From Haloferula helveola (GTDB lineage: Bacteria > Verrucomicrobiota > Verrucomicrobiia > Verrucomicrobiales > Akkermansiaceae): a DNA stretch of 64,000 bases. The translations under genes and the position numbers were made by a program. The notes beneath the pieces are model-generated. The model had not been told where the DNA came from and did no database searches. It saw only the letters and a program-made list of their open reading frames with translations. Position 1 is the stretch's first letter, and every line of letters starts with the position of its first letter. The stretch covers positions 3,162,001 through 3,226,000 of the forward strand of contig NZ_AP024702.1 of the NCBI RefSeq assembly GCF_037076345.1, read 5' to 3'. Positions 27,780 through 36,335 of the stretch are shown here, piece after piece.

Positions 27780-27851
27780 AGGAATCTTCATGAACCCCGC
27801 GAAACCGCATTTGGGGTTGGTCGGCGGGAGGAATTCGTGCGAGGGGCTGGT

Positions 27852-28712
27852 ATGGCAGCGGCGATCGGCATCATCGGAGGGAGCGGGCTCTACGAAATCG
27901 AAGGATTCGAGAAGGCGGAGGAGCGGGTGGTCGAGACGCCCTTCGGCGAACCGTCGGATGCGCTGGTCGGCGGGATGCTTGCCGGCCGCCAGGTGTGGTT
28001 TCTGCCGCGGCACGGTCGCGGCCACCGGATCCTGCCGCACGAGATCAACCACCGCGCCAACCTCTGGGCGCTCCGCAGTCTCGACGTCCGTTTCCTGATC
28101 TGCGTGACGGCGGTGGGCAGCCTGCGCGAGCAGTATGCGCCGCGTGACGTGGTCCTGCCCGACCAGTATTTCGACCGCACCAGTCGTCGCGAGCACCACA
28201 CCTTTTTTGGCGACGGCATCGCGGGGCATGTGTCGTTCGGCGACCCGGTGAGCGCCGGCATGCGCGGCCTGCTTCATGAAGCGGCGAAGGCCGAGGGCGC
28301 GCGGGTCCACGATGGCGGCACCTACGTCAACATGGACGGCCCGGCATTCTCGACCCGCGCCGAGAGCGAGGCGAACCGCCAGCTCGGCTTCGACGTGATC
28401 GGCATGACCAACCTCCCCGAGGCGAAGCTGGCGCGCGAGGCGGAGATCGCATCGGCCACGCTGGCGATGATCACCGACTACGATTGCTGGAAAGTCGAGG
28501 AGGCGGCGGTCACGGCCGAGGCGGTCATCGGCCACCTGACGGCCAACGTCGCCTTGGCGAAACGGATCCTCGCGCGGGCGATCCCGGCGGTTCCCGAGCA
28601 GCCCGAATGGCCGGAGCACAAGGCCCTCGACGGCGCGATCATGACGCCGCGCTCGTACTGGCCCGAGGTCACCGTCGAGCGCCTCAAACCCTTGCTGGGA
28701 CGCTTTTTGTGA
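27852..28712 (+). CDS. mtnP: S-methyl-5'-thioadenosine phosphorylase
   Basis: 286 residues from ATG 27852 (MAAAIGIIGGSGLYEIEGF), the normal MTAP start; the frame is open further upstream, but only through the repeat. The phosphate loop IGGSGLYE, RHGRGHRILPHEINHRAN, TYVNMDGPAFSTRAES and the adenine-binding TDYDCW are all family hallmarks. It cleaves methylthioadenosine to adenine and methylthioribose-1-phosphate in the methionine salvage pathway, in the cytoplasm. No other salvage gene is adjacent. Purine-nucleoside phosphorylase activity is the main alternative. Confidence 0.93.
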   Translation: MAAAIGIIGGSGLYEIEGFEKAEERVVETPFGEPSDALVGGMLAGRQVWFLPRHGRGHRILPHEINHRANLWALRSLDVRFLICVTAVGSLREQYAPRDVVLPDQYFDRTSRREHHTFFGDGIAGHVSFGDPVSAGMRGLLHEAAKAEGARVHDGGTYVNMDGPAFSTRAESEANRQLGFDVIGMTNLPEAKLAREAEIASATLAMITDYDCWKVEEAAVTAEAVIGHLTANVALAKRILARAIPAVPEQPEWPEHKALDGAIMTPRSYWPEVTVERLKPLLGRFL

Positions 28713-28801
28713 CGTTTCCCGCCCAAATGCGGACGTGACATTGCCGATGATGGCGGCATAGTCATCCAATCACGATGACGCGCCCTATTTCGGAGATTCT
28801 C

Positions 28802-29632
28802 ATGAAGACCGCCCTCCACGTTTTCTGCCTCACCCTTCTCGGCATCTCGCTGGGGAGCTGCAAGAATACCGACCCGGAGGCCGCGGCGAACGAGGTCAAG
28901 CCGGTCAAGAGCGCGCCGAACGGAGCCTACGAGGCGCCGACGACCCGGGGGCCGGTTCCGCGGAATCCGAGCATGAATCTGCCGTCGAACTTCGACAAAA
29001 GCAGCGTCACGGTTTCCCGCGTTTCGGTGGGCCAGCCGTACATCGCGATGACCTTCGATGACGGCCCGCACCCGCAGAACACGCCGCGGCTTCTCGACAT
29101 GCTGCGCGAGCGCAACATCAAGGCGACCTTCTACGTGATCGGCCGCAACGTGGATCTCTACCCGGCACTCACTCGCCGGATCGTGGCCGAGGGCCACGAG
29201 ATCGGGAACCACACCTACACCCACGGCAACCTCACCAAGATGAGCAACGACAAGGTGCGGGGTGAACTCAACAAGTGCCGCGACTCGATCGCCAAGGCGA
29301 CCGGCGTGCAGCCGCGGACTCTCCGCCCGCCCTACGGCGCGCTGCTCCAGACCCAGCGCCAGTGGATCCACAGCGAGTACAACTACCCGACGATCCTGTG
29401 GTCGGTCGACCCGCGCGACTGGCAACGTCCGGGTCCCTCGGTGGTGACTTCCCGCATTCTCGCCGGCACCACGCCGGGAGCGATCGTCCTCGCTCACGAC
29501 CTCCACGCTCCGACCGTCACCGCCATGCCGGCGACCCTCGATGGCCTGCTGCGTAAGGGATACAAGTTCGTGACCGTCTCGCAGCTTCTGGCGATGAAGC
29601 CCGACGAGTCGACGGCTTCGACCGCTCCCTGA
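28802..29632 (+). CDS. Polysaccharide deacetylase (NodB family) lipoprotein
   Basis: 276 residues from ATG 28802, which follows a GGAG box by 8 nt; an in-frame ATG at 28775 is less likely. The lipobox LGSC places the anchor at Cys20. NodB motifs are intact: TFDDGPHPQNT (general-base and metal Asp, 86-87), HEIGNHTYTHG (metal His pair), RPPYGAL and the late SVDPRDW and VLAHDLH. Such enzymes remove N- or O-acetyl groups from peptidoglycan, chitin-like or exopolysaccharides, with a divalent metal. Lipid anchoring suggests action on envelope polymers. Confidence 0.92.
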   Translation: MKTALHVFCLTLLGISLGSCKNTDPEAAANEVKPVKSAPNGAYEAPTTRGPVPRNPSMNLPSNFDKSSVTVSRVSVGQPYIAMTFDDGPHPQNTPRLLDMLRERNIKATFYVIGRNVDLYPALTRRIVAEGHEIGNHTYTHGNLTKMSNDKVRGELNKCRDSIAKATGVQPRTLRPPYGALLQTQRQWIHSEYNYPTILWSVDPRDWQRPGPSVVTSRILAGTTPGAIVLAHDLHAPTVTAMPATLDGLLRKGYKFVTVSQLLAMKPDESTASTAP

Positions 29633-29656
29633 CATCGGCGACGACTTTCCGCCGCC

Positions 29657-31369
29657 ATGCTCGGTGAGCGATATTTTCAATCACGGGACCGACTGTTAGG
29701 CTGCTGCAGGCGAATCGACGAACTCGCGGAGGCGAGCGGGATCGAGACGCGCGACACGGGGGACGAGGCCCGCAGGGAGCTGTCGCGTCCGCTGCGGATC
29801 GTCGCCTTGGGTGAGGTCAATGCCGGCAAGTCGACCCTGCTCAACGCGCTCGCCGGAGCCGAGCTCTGCCCGGCCGGGCCATTGCCGACGACCCAGCGGA
29901 CGGGCTACTACCGCTATTCGTCAACCGAGCGCGAGGTCGAACGGGACAACGGCTGGGTGGTCGTGGGGCGGGACCTCGACTTCCTGCGCCACTTCGAGCT
30001 GATCGATACGCCGGGCACCAACTCCGGCTGGCGCGACTCGGTGTTTGCTGATTCCGGCAAGTATGAGGCGGTCGACTTGCTGTTGGTTGTTTTCCCCTCC
30101 GGCAACACCTGGACCGCCGCGACGTGGGAGCTGATCTCGCAGCTTTCCGAGGAGGCTTTGGACAAGACGGCTTTGGTCGTCCAGCAGGCCGACCTGAAGG
30201 GACCCGAGGATCTGCAGGTGATCGACGGCCACATGCGCGAGCTTTGCCAAAAGAAGATCGGTCGTGATCTTCCGATCCTGGCCGTGGCGGCGGGACTGGC
30301 GCTGGAGGCGAAGCTCGATCCGGAGTCGTCGCGCAAGTCATGGTCGGCGAGCCGCTTTTCGGTATTCGAGGAGTTCGTCACCTCGCGGCTGTGTGAGTCG
30401 GAGCGGCGTCGCTACCTGCTCGACCGGACCAGCCAGGAGGCGGCGAACCACCTGCGTGAGATCGAGGCAGGGCTTGACCGGCAGAAGCGGGGAATGGATG
30501 ACGACGGTTGGTTCCTCGCGGGCATCGAGCGCGAGGCGAACCAGCTGCGCGACCTGATTCTCGAGAGTTCGCCGAAGACTTTGGCCGGTGCGCGGGGGCG
30601 CTATGAGAACGAGGTCGGAAAGCTGGCGCGACGGCTCGGGAGCATGCTCGGCGCCGCGCCGACCTCCTGGCGGTTGTTCTTCGGTGACTCGACCGCGGCG
30701 AAGGCGGAGGCCCGCTTGGCGGATGGTTTGCGCGAGGCGATCCGGGATTTCGCGGCGGCGGATGCCGAGCGGCTCCTGGAGGAATGCGAAGGCCACTGGA
30801 ATGACGTCCGGCCGAGGGTGGTCGAGCGGATGGGGCTGGACCCGGGGGAGCCGGTGGTTTCCGGAGAAGCCCGCGAGGGAGTGGTCGCGCGATTTACCGA
30901 GACGGTCGGCAAGTCGGTCACCGGCGTGCTCAGCCAACTGCGGGTGAGGGCCTCGCTGGATGCTCCGCTCCGGTCGCGCAACGGGCGCCTGAAGTTTGTC
31001 GCCGCCCTCACCTTGGCCCTCCTCGCCGCGGCCGGTATTTGCGGCACGCTGGGGTTGGATCACTGGCCGCACTGGCTCCTGCTCGGGGCTGCTGGCATGG
31101 CGGGGATCTACATCCTTATGGCTTGGACCAGCAGGATCCGGATCGCGGGCGAGACCCGGCAGCGACTGCGGGATGCGTCGGGTCGTTTCGAGTCGGCGAT
31201 GCGCGGCGACTACGCCGAGGCGGTTCGCGGACTTTTCGTCGAGTACTCGAACGGCCTGATCGGCGTCCGCCGACAGCTCGCGGAACGGCAGGCGACGCTC
31301 AAGCCGCGCAGCGAGCAGTGGGACCGGCTCTATCTCGAGCTCAAGTCGATCGAGCAGGAGATGGGGTGA
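29657..31369 (+). CDS. Dynamin-like GTPase with membrane hairpin
   Basis: 570 residues. G1 loop GEVNAGKSTLLNALAG (52-67), G2-like TTQRTG, G3 DTPGT (117-121) and a G4-like VVQQADL are present. A helical middle (about 230-430) follows, then a paired hydrophobic segment at about 435-485 (LTLALLAAAGICGTLGL; WLLLGAAGMAGIYILMAW) and a C-terminal coiled coil. This is the layout of bacterial dynamin-like proteins, which bind and remodel the inner membrane on GTP hydrolysis. The start lies 25 bp after the deacetylase, so the two may share a transcript. Confidence 0.82.
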   Translation: MLGERYFQSRDRLLGCCRRIDELAEASGIETRDTGDEARRELSRPLRIVALGEVNAGKSTLLNALAGAELCPAGPLPTTQRTGYYRYSSTEREVERDNGWVVVGRDLDFLRHFELIDTPGTNSGWRDSVFADSGKYEAVDLLLVVFPSGNTWTAATWELISQLSEEALDKTALVVQQADLKGPEDLQVIDGHMRELCQKKIGRDLPILAVAAGLALEAKLDPESSRKSWSASRFSVFEEFVTSRLCESERRRYLLDRTSQEAANHLREIEAGLDRQKRGMDDDGWFLAGIEREANQLRDLILESSPKTLAGARGRYENEVGKLARRLGSMLGAAPTSWRLFFGDSTAAKAEARLADGLREAIRDFAAADAERLLEECEGHWNDVRPRVVERMGLDPGEPVVSGEAREGVVARFTETVGKSVTGVLSQLRVRASLDAPLRSRNGRLKFVAALTLALLAAAGICGTLGLDHWPHWLLLGAAGMAGIYILMAWTSRIRIAGETRQRLRDASGRFESAMRGDYAEAVRGLFVEYSNGLIGVRRQLAERQATLKPRSEQWDRLYLELKSIEQEMG

Positions 31370-31370
31370 G

Positions 31371-31566
31371 AATATCCAATATCCAACAAGGAATTCTCAA
31401 TTTTCAATGATGGGAGGCGGCCACTCACGGCGATGCCGACCGTTCGCAACAAGAGCGCCATCACCTTTCCAGAAAGGAACACTCAACAAGGATTGCCCAA
31501 CGACCAACGGGTCGAGTGTTCGGATCCCGCCCGATTGGACCTCTGCATTGGATATTGGATATTCCT
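31371..31566. repeat. Composite AATATCCAATATCCAACAAGG repeat, copy 1
   Basis: This 283-bp gap carries AATATCCAATATCCAACAAG at 31371, a partial internal copy (AACACTCAACAAGGATT, near 31479) and an inverted GCATTGGATATTGGATATTC near 31545-31564. A close relative sits at 49781-49917. No gene is seen. Confidence 0.8.
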
Positions 31567-31591
31567 CTTGGTCGGCTTTTGGCGAGTACCA

Positions 31592-31622
31592 CAAAAAACG
31601 GCCCGGAGTCTCCCCCGGACCG
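31592..31622 (-). terminator. Terminator of the EF-hand gene
   Basis: Read leftward: stem CGGTCCGG / CCGGGCCG (one G-U pair), 8-nt loop, then TTTTTT. It is about 30 bp past the stop. Confidence 0.8.
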
Positions 31623-31652
31623 TGATTGAGATTTGATCGGTCGAGCCGTGGA

Positions 31653-32186
31653 TCAGGCGTCGCCGCCTTCCGGGCGCTTGCGCGGTCCTTTCGGGGCGTC
31701 CTTGCCAGGCTTGCCGTCCTTGCCCGGCTTCTTGGCACCCGGGCGATCCTTGCCGCCGGGGCCACCCGGTCCGCGCATCGGAGGAAGCTTCTCACCGGCA
31801 TCGATGGCTGCCTTGCGCTCTTCGGCGCTCAGCTTGCCGTCCTTGTCGGCGTCATACTTGGCAAGAAGGGCCTCGTGCTTGGCCTTCATGTCGGCCTTGA
31901 CCGCTTCGCGCTCTTCCTCGCTCAGCTTGCCGTCGCCGTCCTTGTCATACTTCTCGAGCATCTCCTTGCGGCGTGCCTCGGCTTGCCCCTTGCGGGCTTC
32001 CATGGCGGCCTTGCGCTCTTCCTCGTTGAGTTTGCCGTCGCCGTCCTTGTCGAACTTCTCAAGGATCTGGGGCGGCAGCTGGCGGTCGCCGCGCGGTCCC
32101 TTGGGCTTGTCGCCGTCCTGGGCGCTGGCGGTGATGGATCCCGCCACAAGAAGGGCGAGGGTGCTGCAGATGACTGTTGTCTTCAT
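31653..32186 (-). CDS. Exported EF-hand calcium-binding protein
   Basis: 177 residues from ATG 32186; the open frame extends upstream, but only this start gives the signal peptide MKTTVICSTLALLVAGSITASA. Three EF-hand loops follow: DKDGDGKLNEEE, DKDGDGKLSEEE and DADKDGKLSAEE, each flanked by charged helices. The C-terminal tail is Gly/Pro/Lys-rich (RGPGGPGGKDRPGAKKPGKD). Proteins of this design are common in Verrucomicrobia and Planctomycetes and probably bind Ca2+ outside the cytoplasm; the function is unknown. It has its own terminator. Confidence 0.85.
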   Translation of the reverse strand: MKTTVICSTLALLVAGSITASAQDGDKPKGPRGDRQLPPQILEKFDKDGDGKLNEEERKAAMEARKGQAEARRKEMLEKYDKDGDGKLSEEEREAVKADMKAKHEALLAKYDADKDGKLSAEERKAAIDAGEKLPPMRGPGGPGGKDRPGAKKPGKDGKPGKDAPKGPRKRPEGGDA

Positions 32187-32344
32187 GGTTTCGGTTGGTT
32201 GATTGATTTGCGGTTTGCGTGATTGGAAACGGTAGGCCTCCCGTGTCTGGGAATTGGAACACGGGCTCGGGACAAAGGTTGCGCGACGGTTTGATTTGCT
32301 ACTTCCGGCGAGGACCGTTTGGATGCCGCGCAGTTTCCCTGCCG

Positions 32345-33343
32345 ATGACCGCCGAAGCACCATCCACCTCCAAGCGCGCCGTGTTCCTCCGCCGGACCGC
32401 GAGCACGCTCGGGTTGTGGGGATTGGTGGCAGCCGGTTTCTGGAGCCGGATGGCCTGGGCCTACGTGACCGTCATCGGCCTGCTCGCGCTGCTGGCGACG
32501 ATCGAGTACTTCCGCATGCTGAAGGCAGGCGGGGTCAAGTGCTTCCCGCGTTTCGGTACGCTGTTCGCGATCGTCTATTCGATCGGACTCTACTGGTTGC
32601 TGGTGAACGGCGGGCCGCCGGAAGTGGTAGAGATGTCCGGGGCCTCGGTGGTTTCCGATAAGGCGATCCAGTCGTCGGAGACCGTGATTACGGCGGTGTC
32701 GAGCCTGCCCGACTGGTTCGATGGCGCGGCGGTTTTCCTGATGATCGCGGGCTCCTTCTTCCTCCAGCTGCGTTATCCGATCCGTGGCCTTGAAGCGATG
32801 CAGGCGGTGGCCAGCAACCTGCTCGGGTTTGTTTACCTGGCCTTCCTGTTCAATTTCGCCGCCCGCCTTCTGTTCGCGGTGCCGGGCCCGGGAGAAGTGC
32901 CGGGTGCGATGGTGCTGCTCTGGTTGATCGCGGTAACGAAGTTCACCGACATGGGCGCCTACATCGTCGGATCGGCGATCGGACGCCACAAGATGATCCC
33001 CCACGTGAGCCCCGGGAAGACCTGGCAGGGGTTCGGTGGCGCGATCTTCTTCGCCCTGTTGGCCGGCTGCGGTCTCTACGCCCTGTTCTCCGAAGACATG
33101 CCGAGCTTTGCCACGGGCCTCCACGTGCTGGGCGGTTGGGGTGCTGTGATCGTGCTGAGCATCGTGATCGCGCTGCTCGCCGTTGTCGGCGACCTTGCGG
33201 AGAGCGTCGTCAAGAGGAGCCTCAACGCCAAGGACTCCGGCCACATGCTGCCGGGCATCGGCGGCGCGCTCGACCTGATCGACTCGCTCTGCTTCACCGC
33301 GCCGGTCCTCTACTTCTATCTGAAATGGGTGACGATCGGGTGA
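32345..33343 (+). CDS. cdsA: Phosphatidate cytidylyltransferase
   Basis: 332 residues from ATG 32345 (MTAEAPSTSKRAV); earlier in-frame starts add unrelated sequence. About eight membrane helices end in the CDP-diglyceride synthase signature: KFTDMGAYIVGSAIGRHKM, SPGKTWQGFGGA, VVGDLAESVVKRSLNAKDSG and LPGIGGALDLIDSL. It converts phosphatidic acid and CTP to CDP-diacylglycerol in the inner membrane. The stop overlaps the dxr start by 4 bp (GTGA). The cdsA-dxr order is common in bacteria. Confidence 0.95.
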   Translation: MTAEAPSTSKRAVFLRRTASTLGLWGLVAAGFWSRMAWAYVTVIGLLALLATIEYFRMLKAGGVKCFPRFGTLFAIVYSIGLYWLLVNGGPPEVVEMSGASVVSDKAIQSSETVITAVSSLPDWFDGAAVFLMIAGSFFLQLRYPIRGLEAMQAVASNLLGFVYLAFLFNFAARLLFAVPGPGEVPGAMVLLWLIAVTKFTDMGAYIVGSAIGRHKMIPHVSPGKTWQGFGGAIFFALLAGCGLYALFSEDMPSFATGLHVLGGWGAVIVLSIVIALLAVVGDLAESVVKRSLNAKDSGHMLPGIGGALDLIDSLCFTAPVLYFYLKWVTIG

Positions 33344-34536
33344 GGCGCAAGAAGGTCGTGCTGCTCGGGTCGACGGGGTCGATCGGGTGCTCGACGCTTG
33401 AGGTCGCCCGGCAATTGCCGGACCGGATCGAGCTGGTCGGACTGGCCGCCAACTCAAGTGTCGAAAAGCTCGCCGAGCAGGTGAGGGAGACCGGCGTCAG
33501 GCAGGTCGCGATTTCCGAGGCCTCGAAAGAGCCCGAGCTCCGCGCCCTGTTGCCGGAAGATGTGAAGGTCCACGTCGGACCGGAAGGGATGGCCGAGCTG
33601 GCGACGTTGGAGGATGCCGACATGGTGCTGGTCGCGATCGTTGGCACGGCGGGCTTGCAACCTGCCTTGGCGGCGATCGAGGCGGGCAAGGACCTGGCGG
33701 TCGCTTCCAAGGAAATCCTGGTGATGGCCGGCGAGGTGGTCACCGCCGCGGCGGAGAAGCACGGTGTGCGACTGCTTCCCGTCGACAGCGAGCACAACGC
33801 GATTTTCCAGTGCCTCGACGGCCACCGCGGTGGTGAGAGCGAGGTGTCCCGGCTGATCCTGACCGCCTCGGGCGGACCGTTCCGCCGGACGCCGACCGGG
33901 GAGCTGAAACAGGTAACCGTCGAGCAGGCGCTCAAGCATCCGACTTGGAAGATGGGCCGGAAGATCACCATCGACTCGGCGACGATGTTCAACAAGGGGC
34001 TTGAGATGATCGAGGCCCGCTGGCTTTTCGGCATCGGAATGGAGCGCATCGACGTGGTCGTGCATCCGCAGAGCATCGTCCACTCGATGGTCGAGTTCGT
34101 CGATGGCTCGGTGCTGGCCCAGCTCAGCCGCACCGACATGTGTTTTCCGATCCAGTACGCGCTGACCTGGCCGGAGCGGGTGAAAGGCGGTCTGCAGCCG
34201 TTGGACTTCGGTGAACTGGCCAAACTCGACTTCGAGGAACCTCGCCACGATGCCTTCCCCTCATTGGGGCTGGCGCGTCGGGCGGGGCTGGCGGGAGGCA
34301 CGCTGCCGGCGGTGTTCAATGCCGCGAACGAGGTGGCGGTGGACGCGTTCGTCGACCGCCGGATCGGCTTCACGGACATCTGGCGGGTGGTTGAAGAGAC
34401 GATGGACGCCCATCAGCAGGGCGACGCCGGTTCGCTTGAGGGCCTGATCGCTGCCGACGCCTGGGCCCGCGGGCGGGCGGAGGAGTCGGTCGGCGCTCCG
34501 GGTGCCGCTGCGGATGCAATCCGCCGCCACGGTTGA
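33340..34536 (+). CDS. dxr: 1-deoxy-D-xylulose-5-phosphate reductoisomerase
   Basis: 398 residues from GTG 33340, preferred because it makes a GTGA overlap with cdsA and starts VRRKKVVLLGSTGSIG; ATG 33325 would add five residues. NADPH loop GSTGSIG, catalytic blocks PVDSEHNAIFQ and LTASGGPFR, HPTWKMGRKITIDSATMFNKG split across the active site, and HPQSIVHSMVEF are all present. It makes 2-C-methyl-D-erythritol 4-phosphate in the MEP isoprenoid pathway. Length is normal. Confidence 0.96.
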   Translation: MRRKKVVLLGSTGSIGCSTLEVARQLPDRIELVGLAANSSVEKLAEQVRETGVRQVAISEASKEPELRALLPEDVKVHVGPEGMAELATLEDADMVLVAIVGTAGLQPALAAIEAGKDLAVASKEILVMAGEVVTAAAEKHGVRLLPVDSEHNAIFQCLDGHRGGESEVSRLILTASGGPFRRTPTGELKQVTVEQALKHPTWKMGRKITIDSATMFNKGLEMIEARWLFGIGMERIDVVVHPQSIVHSMVEFVDGSVLAQLSRTDMCFPIQYALTWPERVKGGLQPLDFGELAKLDFEEPRHDAFPSLGLARRAGLAGGTLPAVFNAANEVAVDAFVDRRIGFTDIWRVVEETMDAHQQGDAGSLEGLIAADAWARGRAEESVGAPGAAADAIRRHG

Positions 34537-34568
34537 CGCGGGCAGGGGGATGGTCTCCCATCCCCGGG

Positions 34569-36335
34569 ATGTCGAAGGAAGGGAAAGCGAGGCCGGGCGC
34601 GGCGCTTGGTTGGTTGTGGAAATACCTGCGCCCGCATCGCGCGATCTTCATTCCCTCGCTGATGGCCCTCTTCGTAACGGCGGGGCTCGCCTTGGTGTTC
34701 CCCCTGCTGCTGAAGGACCTGATCGGCGATCCGGCCGACGCGTGGCGCAACGGTGTGGATCCGTCCGCCGTGATGGACGGCCTCAACCGCAACCTCAAGT
34801 GGATGCTGGCCGCGCTCAGTCTGCAGGCCTTCATCGGCTTTTGGCGGGTTCTCGGATTCATCAAGTCGGGTGAGGCGGCGCTGAACGAATTGCGTCGCGA
34901 GCTCTTCAGCCACCTGCTTCGACTACCGGTGCCGTACTTCGAGGAGCAACGATCCGGAGCGCTGAGCACCCGTGTGGCCGCCGATCTTTCGGTCGTCCGC
35001 GAGACGCTGATGAGCACGGTTCCGCAGGCAGTGCGTCAGATGGTGATCCTGGTCGGTGGCCTGATCGCCGTGTTCTATTTCTCTCCACGACTCGCACTGG
35101 TGATGCTGGCCAGTGTGCCACTGGTGGTGCTGGCGGTGGCGATCTTCGGACGCAAGGTCCGCGGCCGTTCGCGCGAAGCGCAGGATGCGCTGGCCGACGC
35201 GGGCACGGTGATCGAGGAGAGCGTGCAGAGCATTCGCGACGTGAAGGCCTTCGGAAATGAGGACTTCGAGAACCGGCGCTACTCCCACGCCCTCGACCGT
35301 TTCATCGGTGTGACGATGAAGGGTGCCTTGGCGCGGGCGGGATTCCTCTCGTTCATCATCCTTGTGATGTTCGGAACCATCGCGGGCGTGGCGTGGTATG
35401 GCGCGCGCCTGCTGGTGACCGGCGGCATCGACAATGAGGACTTCGTCGCCTTCCTGCTGTTCAGCGTGTTCGTGGCGGCCTCACTCGGATCGTTTCCCGA
35501 GATCGTTTCCCAATTCCAGGCGATGAGTGGCGCGACCGACCGCATCCGCGAGATCCTCGCCGATACACCGGAGAGCGGTGGCAGTGATGATGCGGAGGGG
35601 CTCGAAGGACGGGTCGAACTCGACAAGGTCAGCTTCCGTTATCCTTCGCGGCCCGATCGCGTGGTGCTGGACGGCTTGTCATTCCATGTCGCGCCCGGCA
35701 GCCGGGTTGCCTTGGTCGGACCGTCGGGTGCAGGAAAATCGACGGTGTTTTCGCTGATGCTCGGCTTCCATCGCCCTGAGGAAGGGGAGGTCCGGTTCGA
35801 TGGAAAGTCGGCCGCCGACTTCTCGCTGAAGTCGCTGCGCTCCAGCATGGCGATGGTTCCGCAGGAGGTGCTACTTTTTGGCGGAACGATCCGCGAGAAC
35901 ATCGAGTACGGCCGGCCCGGCGCGACACCCGAGGAAATTGAAGCAGCGGCCAAGGAGGCGAATGCCCACGGTTTCATCGAGGACCTCCCGGACGGCTACG
36001 ACACGGTGGTCGGTCCGCGCGGCGTGAAGGTCTCGGGAGGTCAGCGGCAGCGGATCGCGATCGCCCGGGCGATTCTGGCGAATCCGAAGATCCTGCTGCT
36101 CGACGAAGCGACGAGTGCGCTCGATGCCGAGAGCGAGCGACTGGTGAACGAAGCTCTGGAACGCCTGATGAAGGACCGGACGAGCCTGGTGATCGCGCAT
36201 CGCCTGTCGACCGTCCGCGATGCTGACCGGATCGTGGTGATCAACTGCGGACGGGTCGCCGAGTCGGGAACCCACGACGAACTGATGGCAGGCTCCGGCA
36301 CCTACCGGCTGCTGGTCGAGACGCAGCTCAGTTGA
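34569..36335 (+). CDS. MsbA-like ABC exporter (permease-ATPase fusion)
   Basis: 588 residues from ATG 34569 (MSKEGKARPGAALGWLWKYL); a TTG 36 bp upstream is an alternative. Six membrane helices (about 30-330) are followed by an ATPase domain with Walker A GPSGAGKST, signature VSGGQRQR, Walker B ILLLDEATSALD and the switch His (IAHRLSTV). The ATPase starts about residue 355 (VELDKVSFRYPSRPD). Half-transporters of this kind act as homodimers and often flip lipids; MsbA flips lipid A. Placement after cdsA-dxr fits envelope lipid work, but multidrug export is equally possible. Confidence 0.9.
   Translation: MSKEGKARPGAALGWLWKYLRPHRAIFIPSLMALFVTAGLALVFPLLLKDLIGDPADAWRNGVDPSAVMDGLNRNLKWMLAALSLQAFIGFWRVLGFIKSGEAALNELRRELFSHLLRLPVPYFEEQRSGALSTRVAADLSVVRETLMSTVPQAVRQMVILVGGLIAVFYFSPRLALVMLASVPLVVLAVAIFGRKVRGRSREAQDALADAGTVIEESVQSIRDVKAFGNEDFENRRYSHALDRFIGVTMKGALARAGFLSFIILVMFGTIAGVAWYGARLLVTGGIDNEDFVAFLLFSVFVAASLGSFPEIVSQFQAMSGATDRIREILADTPESGGSDDAEGLEGRVELDKVSFRYPSRPDRVVLDGLSFHVAPGSRVALVGPSGAGKSTVFSLMLGFHRPEEGEVRFDGKSAADFSLKSLRSSMAMVPQEVLLFGGTIRENIEYGRPGATPEEIEAAAKEANAHGFIEDLPDGYDTVVGPRGVKVSGGQRQRIAIARAILANPKILLLDEATSALDAESERLVNEALERLMKDRTSLVIAHRLSTVRDADRIVVINCGRVAESGTHDELMAGSGTYRLLVETQLS

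Noticed and set aside
27600-28769. Upstream extension of the VanW-glycosyltransferase frame to nearly 1000 residues
   Set aside because: It is antisense to mtnP across its whole length, has no VanW features, and ATG 27599 gives a normal start.
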